Positions 25,066 through 33,764 of a stretch of DNA of 64,000 nt are shown here, one piece after another. Positions within the stretch are counted from its first letter, which is position 1, and each line of letters starts with the position of its first letter. Origin of the DNA: Pelagicoccus mobilis (GTDB lineage: Bacteria; Verrucomicrobiota; Verrucomicrobiia; Opitutales; Opitutaceae); contig NZ_JAENIL010000011.1 of assembly GCF_016595505.1 (NCBI RefSeq), forward strand, positions 79,418-143,417, given 5' to 3'. The notes under the pieces are model-generated. The model was not told the origin of the DNA, searched no databases, and was given only the letters and a program-made list of their open reading frames with translations. Made by a program: the position numbers and the translations under genes.

Positions 25066-25668
25066 CTAGCCTTTGAGAATAGGATCAATGTTGGCGTCGT
25101 TCATGCCTTGCACGATGTCGTCGAGTGAGAGGATGGAGTCGGCGAGGGCCTCGCTGTCGACTTCTTGGAGAGCGTCGATCATGTCGCTCACGTCGCCGAT
25201 GCGTACTTTGCGGTTGCCGGTGTTGAAGCCTTCGGGAGCTTTAGGGGCCTCTTCACTATAAGTGGGGCGGACCCATGAGCCTTCGAGCTCGGCTTGGCGT
25301 TTCGCTTTGTTTTGCTCCATCTTGGTGACGTAGAGGGAGCGGTACTTGGCGGCGATGCGTTCCTCGACTTGCGGTATGATGCGTTTGACGAGGGTCTCCT
25401 TGAAAAGTCTCTGCAGCTTGTGGCCTTGGTCCACGATGCTTTGTTCGCGTGTGAACATGTCGCGCAGGTCGGCCTTGGCATCCTCTTTGAGGCCGGTGGG
25501 GAGCATTTGCATCCACTGCTTGATGAGTGGAGGGAGCTCCTCTTTGATGATGCGACGTGATTCCCACTCCTTGCCGTCACGGTGGAGGATGCAGGCGAAG
25601 CGGAAGCGCTCTACGATGGCGTCCCAGCGCTCTTGCGCACGTTCTGTCACTTTCATCGATGCGATCAT
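25066..25668 (-). CDS. Uncharacterised helical protein, partner of the MamK-like actin
   Basis: About 200 residues, no signal or membrane segment. The first 140 residues are highly charged and helical (TERAQERWDAIVERFRFACI, IKEELPPLIKQWMQMLPTGL, LVKRIIPQVEERIAAKYRSL). A flexible linker rich in Pro and Glu follows, and the C-terminus is a second acidic helical unit (IGDVSDMIDALQEVDSEALA). The start is taken as ATG 25668; ATG 25656 is an alternative, and a TTG at 25686 is possible. I do not recognise a family. The gene directly precedes the MamK-like gene, so an actin-binding or filament-anchoring role is a reasonable guess and no more. Confidence 0.7.
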   Translation of the reverse strand: MIASMKVTERAQERWDAIVERFRFACILHRDGKEWESRRIIKEELPPLIKQWMQMLPTGLKEDAKADLRDMFTREQSIVDQGHKLQRLFKETLVKRIIPQVEERIAAKYRSLYVTKMEQNKAKRQAELEGSWVRPTYSEEAPKAPEGFNTGNRKVRIGDVSDMIDALQEVDSEALADSILSLDDIVQGMNDANIDPILKG

Positions 25669-25898
25669 AAGATTTACGGCGCACAACTTAGCTTCGTGCG
25701 TGCCAACTTATGTAAGTCGTTGTTTGGCAACGATGAGTTGTTCCTAGGTAAATTTCTACCTGTGGAAAGTCGGCAGAAAGGGACCGTTTTTTCCGCAAGC
25801 CGAACCCTTTTTGCCTAGGGTTTGTTCGCTAGCGGATCTTAGAGGGGTTTTGGAGAACGAGCTATGGGCAAGAGGCTGGCTGCTGCGGGTTGGGGCAA

Positions 25899-25932
25899 GA
25901 AAAAGCCCTGCGGCTTGGGAGCTGCAGGGCTT
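25899..25932 (-). terminator. Intrinsic terminator after the disordered-protein gene
   Basis: AAGCCCTGC (25903-25911) pairs with GCAGGGCTT (25924-25932) and on the minus strand the stem is followed by TTC after an A/T-rich edge (TTTTTC). It lies 30 bp downstream of the Arg/Glu-rich protein gene and separates it from the actin-like operon. Confidence 0.8.
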
Positions 25933-25960
25933 GGATTGAGATTTTGGTTTGGAGGAGGCT

Positions 25961-26935
25961 CTATTCGGAAGCGCTTTCTTGGCGCTCGCGTCGTTGGCCT
26001 CCTTCGCCGTCACGGCGTGGGCGACGTGGACGACGGCGGCGGCGTTGTCCACCTTCGCGGTTTTGGCGCTCTCCGCTTTGGCCTTCTTCGCCCTCGGGGC
26101 GTGGCTTGCGGTTGCGATTGCGTGGGCGGCGACGACGGCGGCGATTTTCGCCTCCTTCTCCGTTGCCTTCACCGTCTTCACGGTTTTGGCGATTGTTTGG
26201 ACCACGGCGTCCGCGTCCGCCACGTCGGCGTTGTCCGCCTCGGTTGCTGCGTTCTTGCTGCTGCTTTTCCTCTTCCTTGTCGCCGCCGGTGAAGAAGGCG
26301 ATGATTTTGGCGAGGAGTCCCTTTTTCTTAACCGGTGCTGGTTTGGAGCGAGGGGAGCTGGATTCGGAGCGTGGCTTGCGTTCGCGTTTTGGAGCGGTGC
26401 GGCCGTCGCGTGATGGACGGAATTCTTGCACGTTGCTGCCTTGTTCGCGGTTGACGGTGCCGAAGCGTTCTGGGCGTTCTTCCGATTCTGTTTCGGTTTC
26501 GGTCGATTCGCTTGCTTCTTCGGATTTCGGAGCGCGTTCGCGAGGTTTGCGTTCGCGACGTTCTCCGCGCGAGCGATCTCCGCGGCGAGGACGGCGTTCG
26601 CCGGACTCTTCGCGTCTTTCGCTCGGGTTGCTTCTCGTGTCGATCAGTTCTTCCGAGACGTTGGCTCGGATCGGGAGGTCGTCCATTTCGATCTCCTCTT
26701 CTTCTTCGAAGCTACTGATGGAGCTGAGGTTTTGGATGGCTGGGGCGGATTCGCCGGCCTTTTTCTTTCGGTTGCCGTACTTGAGCGGCTTGTTGTTCGA
26801 CGTCGGAGCGGGGGCGGGCTTCATGGCGTCAACGATCTCGAGTTCGTCTGCGAATTCCGCGACGGGATCGTTTTTTGCCTCCGGCTGCTCGGACGGAGTG
26901 GGTGTTTCTTCAGTTTGTGACATGTTGTTACTCAT
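25961..26935 (-). CDS. Intrinsically disordered Arg/Glu/Gly-rich protein
   Basis: 324 residues of low complexity. Order: an acidic N-terminus (about 1-110, with EEEEEIEMDDLP), an alternating Arg/Glu block with RGDRSRGERRERKPRERAPK, a short hydrophobic stretch after a Lys run (KKKGLLAKIIAFFTGG, near residue 215) and a long C-terminal part built of RRRRRPRNRN, GQRRRRRPRR-type repeats. Such tails bind RNA or DNA, as in the C-termini of RNase E or Rho-like proteins, but there is no catalytic domain here. The hydrophobic patch could be an amphipathic membrane-binding helix. It has its own terminator. I cannot assign a function; similar proteins are common in this phylum. Confidence 0.75.
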   Translation of the reverse strand: MSNNMSQTEETPTPSEQPEAKNDPVAEFADELEIVDAMKPAPAPTSNNKPLKYGNRKKKAGESAPAIQNLSSISSFEEEEEIEMDDLPIRANVSEELIDTRSNPSERREESGERRPRRGDRSRGERRERKPRERAPKSEEASESTETETESEERPERFGTVNREQGSNVQEFRPSRDGRTAPKRERKPRSESSSPRSKPAPVKKKGLLAKIIAFFTGGDKEEEKQQQERSNRGGQRRRGGRGRRGPNNRQNREDGEGNGEGGENRRRRRRPRNRNRKPRPEGEEGQSGERQNREGGQRRRRRPRRPRRDGEGGQRRERQESASE

Positions 26936-27125
26936 TGGTCAGTCGGGATTTAGACATCGACTGAGCGTGCGGCTCGCAGTGAGAATCGCGGTGGACCGGG
27001 CGAGCCGTCGTGAGGGGTCCTTTTGATACCGCGGGAGAGGTACTTTACGATTGGATTGAAAAGTTCAAACTTAAACGCCTTGGGCCTTGCGTGGGTTGGG
27101 GGAAGCGGGCTAGCTAGCGGATCTT

Positions 27126-27497
27126 ATGGATAAGCTTCAGCGGATTTTCGAAATGCAGGAAGAGCTCAACGCGCGTATCGGCGTGAACCTCAAGGACATC
27201 GACGAGGAGGAGCAGGCGAAATGGGTGCTCAACTATTCGCGCGCGATGCAGCAGGAGATGGCGGAGCTGATCGATTCGGTACCTTGGAAGTGGTGGGCGA
27301 AGTATCAGGATTTTGACAAGCAGAACGCTCGGGTGGAGGTGATCGACCTTTTCCACTTCCTAATTTCCTTGGCTCAGACACTTGGCATGTCGGCGGACGA
27401 CGTCTACGATGCCTATGTGGCTAAGAACAAGGTGAACCACCAGCGTCAGGAGAGTGGCTACACCGAGAAGGACGAGGCCGATTCGCGTCACATCTGA
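27126..27497 (+). CDS. Dimeric dUTPase-like all-alpha NTP pyrophosphatase
   Basis: 123-residue helical protein. MQQEMAELIDSVPWKWWAKY and then NARVEVIDLFHFLISLAQTL give the ExxE and ExxD metal-binding motifs of the MazG/dUTPase-2 superfamily, and DAYVAKNKVNHQRQESGY closes with the conserved KNxxN region. Members hydrolyse dUTP or dCTP to the monophosphate, keeping uracil out of DNA, which suits the uracil-DNA glycosylase elsewhere in the window. It is followed 64 bp later by the TPR gene and could share its transcript. Confidence 0.85.
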   Translation: MDKLQRIFEMQEELNARIGVNLKDIDEEEQAKWVLNYSRAMQQEMAELIDSVPWKWWAKYQDFDKQNARVEVIDLFHFLISLAQTLGMSADDVYDAYVAKNKVNHQRQESGYTEKDEADSRHI

Positions 27498-27561
27498 GGT
27501 GGCGGCGAGGTGTCGGTTTGATTGAGGAACCCTAGCGGCGAGAGGCGGACGAAGCAGTAGC

Positions 27562-30237
27562 ATGCGTGGTAGGATTTGGAGATCGCTTTCTATACTGCTG
27601 TGCGTGTGCGGGTGGAGTTTGGAGGCTCAAGAGGAGCAGCCTGCGATTCCCTTGACGGAGGTGGTTGACGCGGTCGAGCTGCGTGATGTGGGGGATGCCT
27701 ATCTGCTTGCTGGGCAGGCTCGCCGAGCGTTGGAGGCGGGAATCTACGATTTGAGCTATTCGCTTGGGGTCGATGCGGCTGCTTTGACTGACTCCGACGG
27801 GGTGGATTTCGACAATGCTTTGGTGATCGTGGATTCGTTGCTGGCGATGACCGAGTGGGTGGAGGCTAGGTCTCGTTTAGGGGAGTTGGCGAGTTTGGAT
27901 GGGGCGCCGCTTGCCCGGCTTGATTTGCGGGAGGCTATGGTCGAGTATGCGGAAGGGGATGTGGATGCCGTGGATGAGAGGTTGTTGGGCCTTTCGATCG
28001 GGGCTTTAGGGGGCGACGATCTGGCGTGGTTTTGGTTTTTGCGTGGGTGGACTGTATTGAGGTTAGGCGATCGGGACGGTGCGGCTGCTTCGTTCGAGTC
28101 GGCGAGGAGTGCGGCTGGGGATGCGTCTCCGGCGTTGGCGGCCCAGATCAATTATCTGATCTTTCGTAGTTTGCTGGAGTCGAATACGGCGAATGCCTCG
28201 ACGATCCCGCAGTTGCAGAACGCTTTGCTGGAGAACGCGGGGCGAGAGGTGCGATTCGTTTACGCCCAGCAGTTGGCGGCTTTGCTTTTTGATGCGGGGA
28301 ATGCGGATGCTGCGATTGGCCTGATAGGGCGGAGCTTGGCGGAGCTGCCTGACGGAATGGGGCGTGTGCGGGCGCAGTTTCAATTGCTGGCTTCGATGGC
28401 TGGCGGATTGGGTCGGGTGGAAGGTCGCCAGGCTTTGGCGGAGTTGCTGGAGGCTAACCAATATCCTGATTTGATGAGCATCGCCTTGCAGCAGGCGTTT
28501 CGTAGGGCTCGCGCGGGAGACGAAGCTGCGGAGCTGGTTGTGTGGACGCAATTGGATGGGATGATCGAAGGGGAGCCGGAGCATCTCTTGCTCGACCAAG
28601 CGCTTTATTACAGGTCGGTTTTTAAATTTCTCGAAGGAGACTTCGTGGGCGCGGAGGAGGATGCCTCTGAGTTGCAGAGAAGGTTTCCGAATTCTTCCTA
28701 CCGCCGCGGGATGCTTGCGTTGCAGGCTTCGTCGGCTTGGAACCGCAAGCGGTATCGGACGGCGGCGAGTCGTTTGCAGACGATGCGTTCCGAGTTTGCG
28801 GATTTGGAGAGGGACTATCGGCTATCGGCTTTGATCGCGGACTGTTATTTGCGAGCTGGATTGCAGTCGAACACGCGGGAGGATTTCGCGAATGCGGCGG
28901 AAGGGTATGCGACTGCGATCTCGAATGTGTCGGACGAGTCCCAAGGCGCTCCTTTGTATTTCCAGATGGTGGATGCTCGTTTGCAGGCAGGGCAGCTTGA
29001 TCTCGCTCTGGAGGCTATCGACGACTCGGATCTTCAGAGCTTGGCGGGGGCGGAGATGGTTTGGCGGACCCAGTGGCTGGTTTTGAAGGAGCTTCGCCGG
29101 GTGGGCCGGGCTGATGAAGCTTATGACAGGGCGCAGGAGGCGGTGTTGGGGGAGTCGGAGGACCCGCTCTTGAAGCTGCGTTTGCTGTGGTTGACTGCTC
29201 GTCTTTCGGTGGTGTCTGGCGATTCTGAATACACTTACGATTGGGTGCGTGAGATTGAGGATTTCGTGCAGCGGGAGAGTTTGTCGGATGCGGATCCTGA
29301 TTTGTTGAATAAGGTTTTGGCGAGTAGTTTGCTGTCCTTGTCCGAGTCGCATTTCGCTCTCGAAGAGCCGGAGGAGGCGGTCGCTTTGCTCGAGCGTTTG
29401 CGTGAGGAGTATCCTGGATACGAGTCGGCTTTGTTGTCGTATATCTCGCATGCTCGTTATCTGTCGCGAGAGAATCGTACGGTGGAGGCTCAGCAGTTGC
29501 TGGTGTCGTTAGCGGATGAATACAGTGATCATCGCTTGGCTCCATCTGCTCTTTTGGAGGCGGCTCTCAATGCGGTGCGTCGCGGTCAGGATACGTATCT
29601 GGATGAGGCGACGAAGCTGTTGCAGCGGATCGCGACGGACTATCCGGATTCGGAGATCGTGTTTCAGGCTCGTCTGATGCAGGCGGACTTGTTGCGTCGC
29701 CTGAACAAGTTTGGCTCGGCGGAGCAGATCTATTATTTGTTGGAGAACGAGTACGCTGATCGGCCGGATCGTTTTCTGGCGCAGATGTCGATGGCGGATA
29801 CGTTGTTGGCGCAGGCGAACGAGGATGAGAGCAAGTTCGATGGCGCGGTGTCTCGCCTGGAGCTGCTCATGGATCTGCCGGAAACGACGTTGGGTCCGTT
29901 GGTGAACGAGTTGGATTTGCAAGTGGAGGCGGGGTATAAGCTCGCGCAGGCTTGGCGTTCGCGAGGCGAGAGTATGAGGGCGAAGCGTTTGTTTTGGCAG
30001 CTCTACGATCGGATGTTTAGCGAGGAGCTCCGGATTCGTGAGTTGGGGCCGAAGGGGCGCTATTGGATTTCTCGTTGTTTGTTTGGCTTGGCGGAAATCT
30101 CGAAGGAAGAGGGGAAGGTGGACCAGGCGAATTTGTTTTACGAGAAGGTGATCGAGCATCGTCTCAATGGAGTGGAGCTCGCTCGCAGGCGTTTGGAGTT
30201 CCGTGGATCGGAGGAGGGGGATCCGGTCGCGAATTAG
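27562..30237 (+). CDS. Large exported TPR-repeat protein
   Basis: 891 residues. A signal peptide (WRSLSILLCVCGWSLEA) leads into about 850 residues of degenerate helix-turn-helix repeats of TPR/Sel1 length, for example LYFQMVDARLQAGQLDLALEAI, ALLERLREEYPGYESALLSY and EQIYYLLENEYADRPDRFLA, rich in Ala, Leu and Tyr at TPR positions. It is periplasmic and likely a scaffold. It heads a group with ExbB, ExbD and a membrane-anchored protein, as YbgF/CpoB TPR proteins accompany Tol-Pal, though it is much larger. A hairpin terminator lies between it and exbB, so the downstream genes may have reduced or separate transcription. Confidence 0.85.
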   Translation: MRGRIWRSLSILLCVCGWSLEAQEEQPAIPLTEVVDAVELRDVGDAYLLAGQARRALEAGIYDLSYSLGVDAAALTDSDGVDFDNALVIVDSLLAMTEWVEARSRLGELASLDGAPLARLDLREAMVEYAEGDVDAVDERLLGLSIGALGGDDLAWFWFLRGWTVLRLGDRDGAAASFESARSAAGDASPALAAQINYLIFRSLLESNTANASTIPQLQNALLENAGREVRFVYAQQLAALLFDAGNADAAIGLIGRSLAELPDGMGRVRAQFQLLASMAGGLGRVEGRQALAELLEANQYPDLMSIALQQAFRRARAGDEAAELVVWTQLDGMIEGEPEHLLLDQALYYRSVFKFLEGDFVGAEEDASELQRRFPNSSYRRGMLALQASSAWNRKRYRTAASRLQTMRSEFADLERDYRLSALIADCYLRAGLQSNTREDFANAAEGYATAISNVSDESQGAPLYFQMVDARLQAGQLDLALEAIDDSDLQSLAGAEMVWRTQWLVLKELRRVGRADEAYDRAQEAVLGESEDPLLKLRLLWLTARLSVVSGDSEYTYDWVREIEDFVQRESLSDADPDLLNKVLASSLLSLSESHFALEEPEEAVALLERLREEYPGYESALLSYISHARYLSRENRTVEAQQLLVSLADEYSDHRLAPSALLEAALNAVRRGQDTYLDEATKLLQRIATDYPDSEIVFQARLMQADLLRRLNKFGSAEQIYYLLENEYADRPDRFLAQMSMADTLLAQANEDESKFDGAVSRLELLMDLPETTLGPLVNELDLQVEAGYKLAQAWRSRGESMRAKRLFWQLYDRMFSEELRIRELGPKGRYWISRCLFGLAEISKEEGKVDQANLFYEKVIEHRLNGVELARRRLEFRGSEEGDPVAN

Positions 30238-30240
30238 GTT

Positions 30241-30269
30241 GCTAAGCCTTGGGGCTTGGCTCGTTTTTT
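30241..30269 (+). terminator. Internal terminator between TPR and exbB genes
   Basis: GCTAAGCC pairs with GGCTTGGC (one T-G wobble, loop TTGG) and six T residues follow after TCG. It lies 4 bp after the TPR stop and 16 bp before the exbB start, so readthrough would set the ratio of the two products. Confidence 0.8.
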
Positions 30270-30285
30270 AGGTACCTGTATTTAG

Positions 30286-30999
30286 ATGGAATCGCTGCAG
30301 ATAGAGTTGTTTGATACCTTCCGCCAAGGCGGTCTGGTTATGTGGCCGCTGTTCGCCTTGAGTTTGGTGGCTTTGGTGGTGTTTGTGGAGCGTTTGCTGT
30401 TTTTGCACCGCAACCAGATTCGTTCGAAGGAGTTTCTTTCTGGAATCGAGAATTCGCTGAGCAAGGGGCGCTTGATCGAGGCGTTGACGATTTGTCAGGA
30501 CACGCCGGGTCCGGCGGCTTCGATGGTGAAGGCGGGCTTGATGAGTTTTCGCGAGAGCAATGCGGAGATTCGAGAGGTGGTTCGCGAGGCGGCGGTGGTC
30601 GAGCTTGCTCCTGTGAAGCGTCGGGTGGGGGTGCTTTATGCGGTGGCCCAGGTCGCCCCGATCTTTGGGCTGCTCGGAACGGTGATCGGGATGATAGATA
30701 GTTTTATGCAGTACGAGCAGCAGGGCGTGTATGTGCATGCCGGCCACTTGGCGGCGGGAGGTTGGCAGGCTTTGATCAGCACGGCCACGGGGTTGGCTTT
30801 GGCGGCGGTCGCGATCATGGCTCATCATTTTTTGGTGGGGCGTATTCGTACGGTGGTGCTGGAGATGGAATGGCTGGCTCAAGAGTTGGTCGTAATTTTT
30901 ACACGGGTCAAAAATGGTCCGGACTCAGAGATGACGGACGCGTTTGCGAGCGATTTGAGCGATGTTGAAGCTGGAAGCGGAACTACCGAAGAGGGCTAG
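30286..30999 (+). CDS. MotA/TolQ/ExbB proton channel family protein
   Basis: 237 residues with three membrane helices: MWPLFALSLVALVVFVERLL near the N-terminus, then VAQVAPIFGLLGTVIGMIDS and ALISTATGLALAAVAIMAHH. The conserved GLLGTVIGMI signature of the pore is intact, and the cytoplasmic loop between helices 1 and 2 has the usual length. With ExbD it forms an inner-membrane proton channel that energises a periplasmic partner. The exbD start lies 38 bp inside the end of this gene, so translation is coupled. Confidence 0.94.
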   Translation: MESLQIELFDTFRQGGLVMWPLFALSLVALVVFVERLLFLHRNQIRSKEFLSGIENSLSKGRLIEALTICQDTPGPAASMVKAGLMSFRESNAEIREVVREAAVVELAPVKRRVGVLYAVAQVAPIFGLLGTVIGMIDSFMQYEQQGVYVHAGHLAAGGWQALISTATGLALAAVAIMAHHFLVGRIRTVVLEMEWLAQELVVIFTRVKNGPDSEMTDAFASDLSDVEAGSGTTEEG

Positions 31000-31402
31000 G
31001 CTGAGCTTTTGGCCGTTTCTCGATCTTTGCGTGATCGGGATGTTCTTTGTGCTTTTCAGCTCGAAGTTCGTGATGGCGCCTGGACTGACTCTGGCTTTGC
31101 CGAAGGTGGAGTCTTCGCAGGTGGCGATCGCTCCGATCTACGAGATCGTGACCGTGACTGAGGTGAAGGGGGAGGAGATGATCTTCTTTCAGGACAGCGT
31201 TTTGAATCTCGACTCGTTGGAGAAGTTGCTGGTCAAGCGAGGCGGGGCTCCCGAGGGCGCTACGCTTTTGGTGAAGGCGGATATTGCGGTCTCGATGAAG
31301 ACTTTGAGTTCGCTTAGTCAGCTGGCGATCGATGCGGGGTATTTGAAGGTGCAGCTTGCTACGGATGATCGACGGCCTGGCGAGGGGGCGTTTGCGAACT
31401 GA
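30962..31402 (+). CDS. Biopolymer transport protein ExbD/TolR family
   Basis: 146 residues with one N-terminal membrane helix holding the essential Asp (SFWPFLDLCVIGMFFVLFSS, about D21), and a periplasmic domain with LLVKADIAVSMKTLSSLSQL and LKVQLATDD, the usual ExbD/TolR peptidoglycan-region fold. The gene begins inside the 3' end of exbB and its stop (TGA) shares one base with the next ATG, so all three genes are tightly coupled. Confidence 0.92.
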   Translation: MLKLEAELPKRARLSFWPFLDLCVIGMFFVLFSSKFVMAPGLTLALPKVESSQVAIAPIYEIVTVTEVKGEEMIFFQDSVLNLDSLEKLLVKRGGAPEGATLLVKADIAVSMKTLSSLSQLAIDAGYLKVQLATDDRRPGEGAFAN

Positions 31403-32160
31403 TGAAGAGCGGGAAACGCAGGTTTGGTCGAACCATGCGTTGGACCTGGGCGCTGGTTGTGGCGGTGCTGGTACACATCTCTTTGTATTGGGGGGTGGCG
31501 TTGACTCGTAGTAGCGACCAGGCTTTGAAGCGCCAGGCTAGGCAGTTTACTGAGATCCAGTATTTTGACGCGAAGACTGCGGAGCGATCGATCGCTTTGG
31601 GACAGCAGATGACGCTATTTGACCCGCGGCCGTTGTTGCTGCCGACGGAGTGGAACGCTTCCAATGTGGCGAACTTGCTTGGGACGTGGCAGGAGGAGGC
31701 TGAGATTTTCCCTCCGTTTCCGCAGATGTTCGAGTTGAAGGACGGGAATTATGTGGACGATTTTGGGAATGTGCCGGCTGAATACGACCGATTATCGTCG
31801 GCTCAGGTGGAGTTTGTGTTTCCTCCGTTTCGGGAGTTGGGCAGACGAGAGTCGAGCGTAGGCTTCGAGGACGAGCAAGGGATGTCGATCGTATTGGTCG
31901 ACCCGCTGTCCGGATCCGAGCTTTCGCGCACCTATATATATAATGAAGCGGTGATGGCTTTGGAGGAGGCTTGGCCCGAGCGGGGACCGTCGACTTTTAT
32001 GGCGACGGTTGAGGATAGTTTTCATGTGGGGGGATTGGCGGTTTTGGCTAGCTCAGGCTTCGACGAGGCTGATCGCGATATCGGTCGGATAGCCTACGCG
32101 AATTTCGCTCGTTTGGGGGCCTTGGATGATGGGATTTACTTGCTGGAAATCGTGCCGTGA
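31402..32160 (+). CDS. Membrane-anchored periplasmic protein in TonB/TolA position
   Basis: 252 residues: a short basic start, one N-terminal membrane helix (WTWALVVAVLVHISLYWGVA), then a periplasmic part. There is no Pro-rich TonB spacer. The C-terminal 90 residues (MSIVLVDPLSGSELSRTYIY, PSTFMATVEDSFHVGGLAVL) alternate strands and helices and could be a diverged TonB-like domain, but I cannot confirm that. Its place after exbB and exbD, with coupled start, argues that it is the energised partner. No specific family recognised. Confidence 0.7.
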   Translation: MKSGKRRFGRTMRWTWALVVAVLVHISLYWGVALTRSSDQALKRQARQFTEIQYFDAKTAERSIALGQQMTLFDPRPLLLPTEWNASNVANLLGTWQEEAEIFPPFPQMFELKDGNYVDDFGNVPAEYDRLSSAQVEFVFPPFRELGRRESSVGFEDEQGMSIVLVDPLSGSELSRTYIYNEAVMALEEAWPERGPSTFMATVEDSFHVGGLAVLASSGFDEADRDIGRIAYANFARLGALDDGIYLLEIVP

Positions 32161-32189
32161 GATGCCCCGAAAATTTGTTGATATTGTAG

Positions 32190-32218
32190 TTGACGGCCAA
32201 AAATGGCCTGCGCATGTT
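32190..32218 (+). promoter_or_regulatory. Candidate promoter of the tRNA-Thr/tuf transcript
   Basis: TTGACG at 32190-32195 is followed after 17 bp by CATGTT (three of six matches to TATAAT). The spacer contains the inverted repeat GGCCA-aaaa-TGGCC. It lies 36 bp upstream of tRNA-Thr. The -10 is weak, so this is a modest call. Confidence 0.4.
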
Positions 32219-32253
32219 CTCACTTCTTTTTTTCCAGATCCACTTCTCGAAAG

Positions 32254-32329
<76 letters not shown>

Positions 32330-32408
32330 TTTCGAGGTCGATCGGTTTCGTCGATGGGTCGAAAATTTCCAGAAACCACTTTAATACACACCTAACTCAG
32401 AATCAAAA

Positions 32409-33599
32409 ATGGCTAAAGGAACCTTCGAAAGAACGAAACCACACGTAAACGTTGGCACCATCGGACACGTTGACCACGGTAAGACTACGCTGACAACTTC
32501 TATCTTGGCCGTACAGGCGGGCAAGGGATTGGCAGAGCTCAAGTCTTACTCTGACATCGCCAAGGGTGGTACCGTTCGTGACGAAACTAAGGTTGTAACA
32601 ATCTCTGTTGCTCACGTTGAGTACGAGTCTGACAAGCGTCACTACGCTCACGTTGACTGCCCAGGTCACGCGGACTTCGTTAAGAACATGATCACTGGTG
32701 CTGCTCAGATGGACGGCGCGATCCTCGTATGTTCTGCTTCTGATGGCCCTATGCCACAGACTCGCGAGCACATCCTCCTCGCTCGTCAGGTAGGTGTTCC
32801 AACAATCGTTGTATTCCTCAACAAGTGCGACCTCATCGACGACGAAGAGCTTCTCGAGCTCGTTGAAATGGAAGTTCGCGAACTTCTCGACAAGTACGAG
32901 TTCCCAGGTGACGACGCAACAGTTGTTCGTGGTTCTGCTCTTCAAGCTCTCGAAGGTACTGACTTCGGCAAGCAGTGCATCCAGGAGCTTATGGACGCGA
33001 TCGACACAGATATCGCTGAGCCAGAGCGCGAAATCGACAAGCCTTTCCTCATGTCTGTAGAAGACGTGTTCTCCATCACTGGTCGTGGTACAGTTGCTAC
33101 TGGTCGTATCGAGCGTGGTGTGATCAAGGTTGGTGAAGAAATTGAAATCGTTGGTCTCAAGGACACTCAGAAGTCTACAGTTACTGGTGTTGAGATGTTC
33201 CGCAAGATGCTCGACCAAGGTCAAGCTGGTGACAATGTAGGTATCCTTCTCCGCGGTATCGACAAGGACGCTATCGAGCGTGGTCAAGTTCTCGCGAAGC
33301 CAGGTTCTATCACTCCTCATAAGAAGGGTAAGGCTGAAATCTACGTTCTCTCTAAGGACGAAGGCGGACGTCACACTCCATTCTTCAATGGCTACCGTCC
33401 ACAGTTCTACTTCCGTACAACTGACGTGACTGGTGTATGTGAACTTCCAGAAGGTGTTGAAATGGTTATGCCAGGTGACAACGTTTCTATCGAAGTTTCC
33501 CTCACTAAGCCAATCGCGATGGAAGCTGGTCAGCGTTTCGCGATCCGTGAAGGTGGCCGCACGATCGGTGCTGGTCGTATCACTGCGATCGTCGAGTAA
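32409..33599 (+). CDS. tuf: Elongation factor Tu
   Basis: Carries aminoacyl-tRNA to the ribosome; 396 residues, a normal length. All G-domain motifs are present: [10 protein letters not shown], switch [24 protein letters not shown], and SALQALEG. The start ATGGCTAAAGG has no strong Shine-Dalgarno in front. Codon choice is very biased (CTC, CGT, AAG, GTT, CCA), as in the rest of this cluster. It lies between two tRNA genes and ends in its own terminator-like hairpin. Only one tuf is in the window. Confidence 0.99.
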   Translation: MAKGTFERTKPHVNVGTIGHVDHGKTTLTTSILAVQAGKGLAELKSYSDIAKGGTVRDETKVVTISVAHVEYESDKRHYAHVDCPGHADFVKNMITGAAQMDGAILVCSASDGPMPQTREHILLARQVGVPTIVVFLNKCDLIDDEELLELVEMEVRELLDKYEFPGDDATVVRGSALQALEGTDFGKQCIQELMDAIDTDIAEPEREIDKPFLMSVEDVFSITGRGTVATGRIERGVIKVGEEIEIVGLKDTQKSTVTGVEMFRKMLDQGQAGDNVGILLRGIDKDAIERGQVLAKPGSITPHKKGKAEIYVLSKDEGGRHTPFFNGYRPQFYFRTTDVTGVCELPEGVEMVMPGDNVSIEVSLTKPIAMEAGQRFAIREGGRTIGAGRITAIVE

Positions 33600-33624
33600 G
33601 TTCTGACTTAACTTTTTATCCTTT

Positions 33625-33651
33625 GCCGGAGCCCGTCCCTCGGGTTCCGGC
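33625..33651 (+). terminator. Terminator-like hairpin after tuf
   Basis: GCCGGAGCCCG pairs with CGGGTTCCGGC (one G-T wobble, loop TCCCT), followed by a T-rich tract ending TTTCTCTTTTTT just before tRNA-Trp. It can end or attenuate the tuf message. Confidence 0.75.
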
Positions 33652-33675
33652 GATTGTATTTCTCTTTTTTGGCAT

Positions 33676-33751
33676 AGGGTAGTGGCTCAATTGGTAGAGC
33701 ATCGGTCTCCAAAACCGAGGGTTGGGGGTTCGAGTCCCTCCTGCCCTGCCA
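33676..33751 (+). tRNA. tRNA-Trp (anticodon CCA)
   Basis: Acceptor AGGGTAG pairs with CTGCCCT (one T-G), D-arm GGCTCAATTGGTAGAGC, anticodon loop CTCCAAA (CCA), T-arm GGGGGTTCGAGTCCCTC, discriminator G with encoded CCA. It stands 14 bp before secE, the conserved tRNA-Trp-secE-nusG order. Confidence 0.96.
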
Positions 33752-33764
33752 TTCTTTTTATAAA

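Noticed and set aside
25890..27026. 378-codon Arg/Ser-rich frame on the plus strand
   Set aside because: Antisense of the repetitive Arg/Glu-rich gene and its upstream region; no independent support.
23891..27497. Magnetosome gene island
   Set aside because: Only the actin-like gene resembles a mam gene; no mamA, B, M, O, P, Q, E or I-like gene is seen nearby.
32403..33374. 323-codon frame opposite tuf
   Set aside because: Antisense to a certain EF-Tu gene; an artefact of its strong codon bias. The same holds for long frames opposite rpoB and rpoC.
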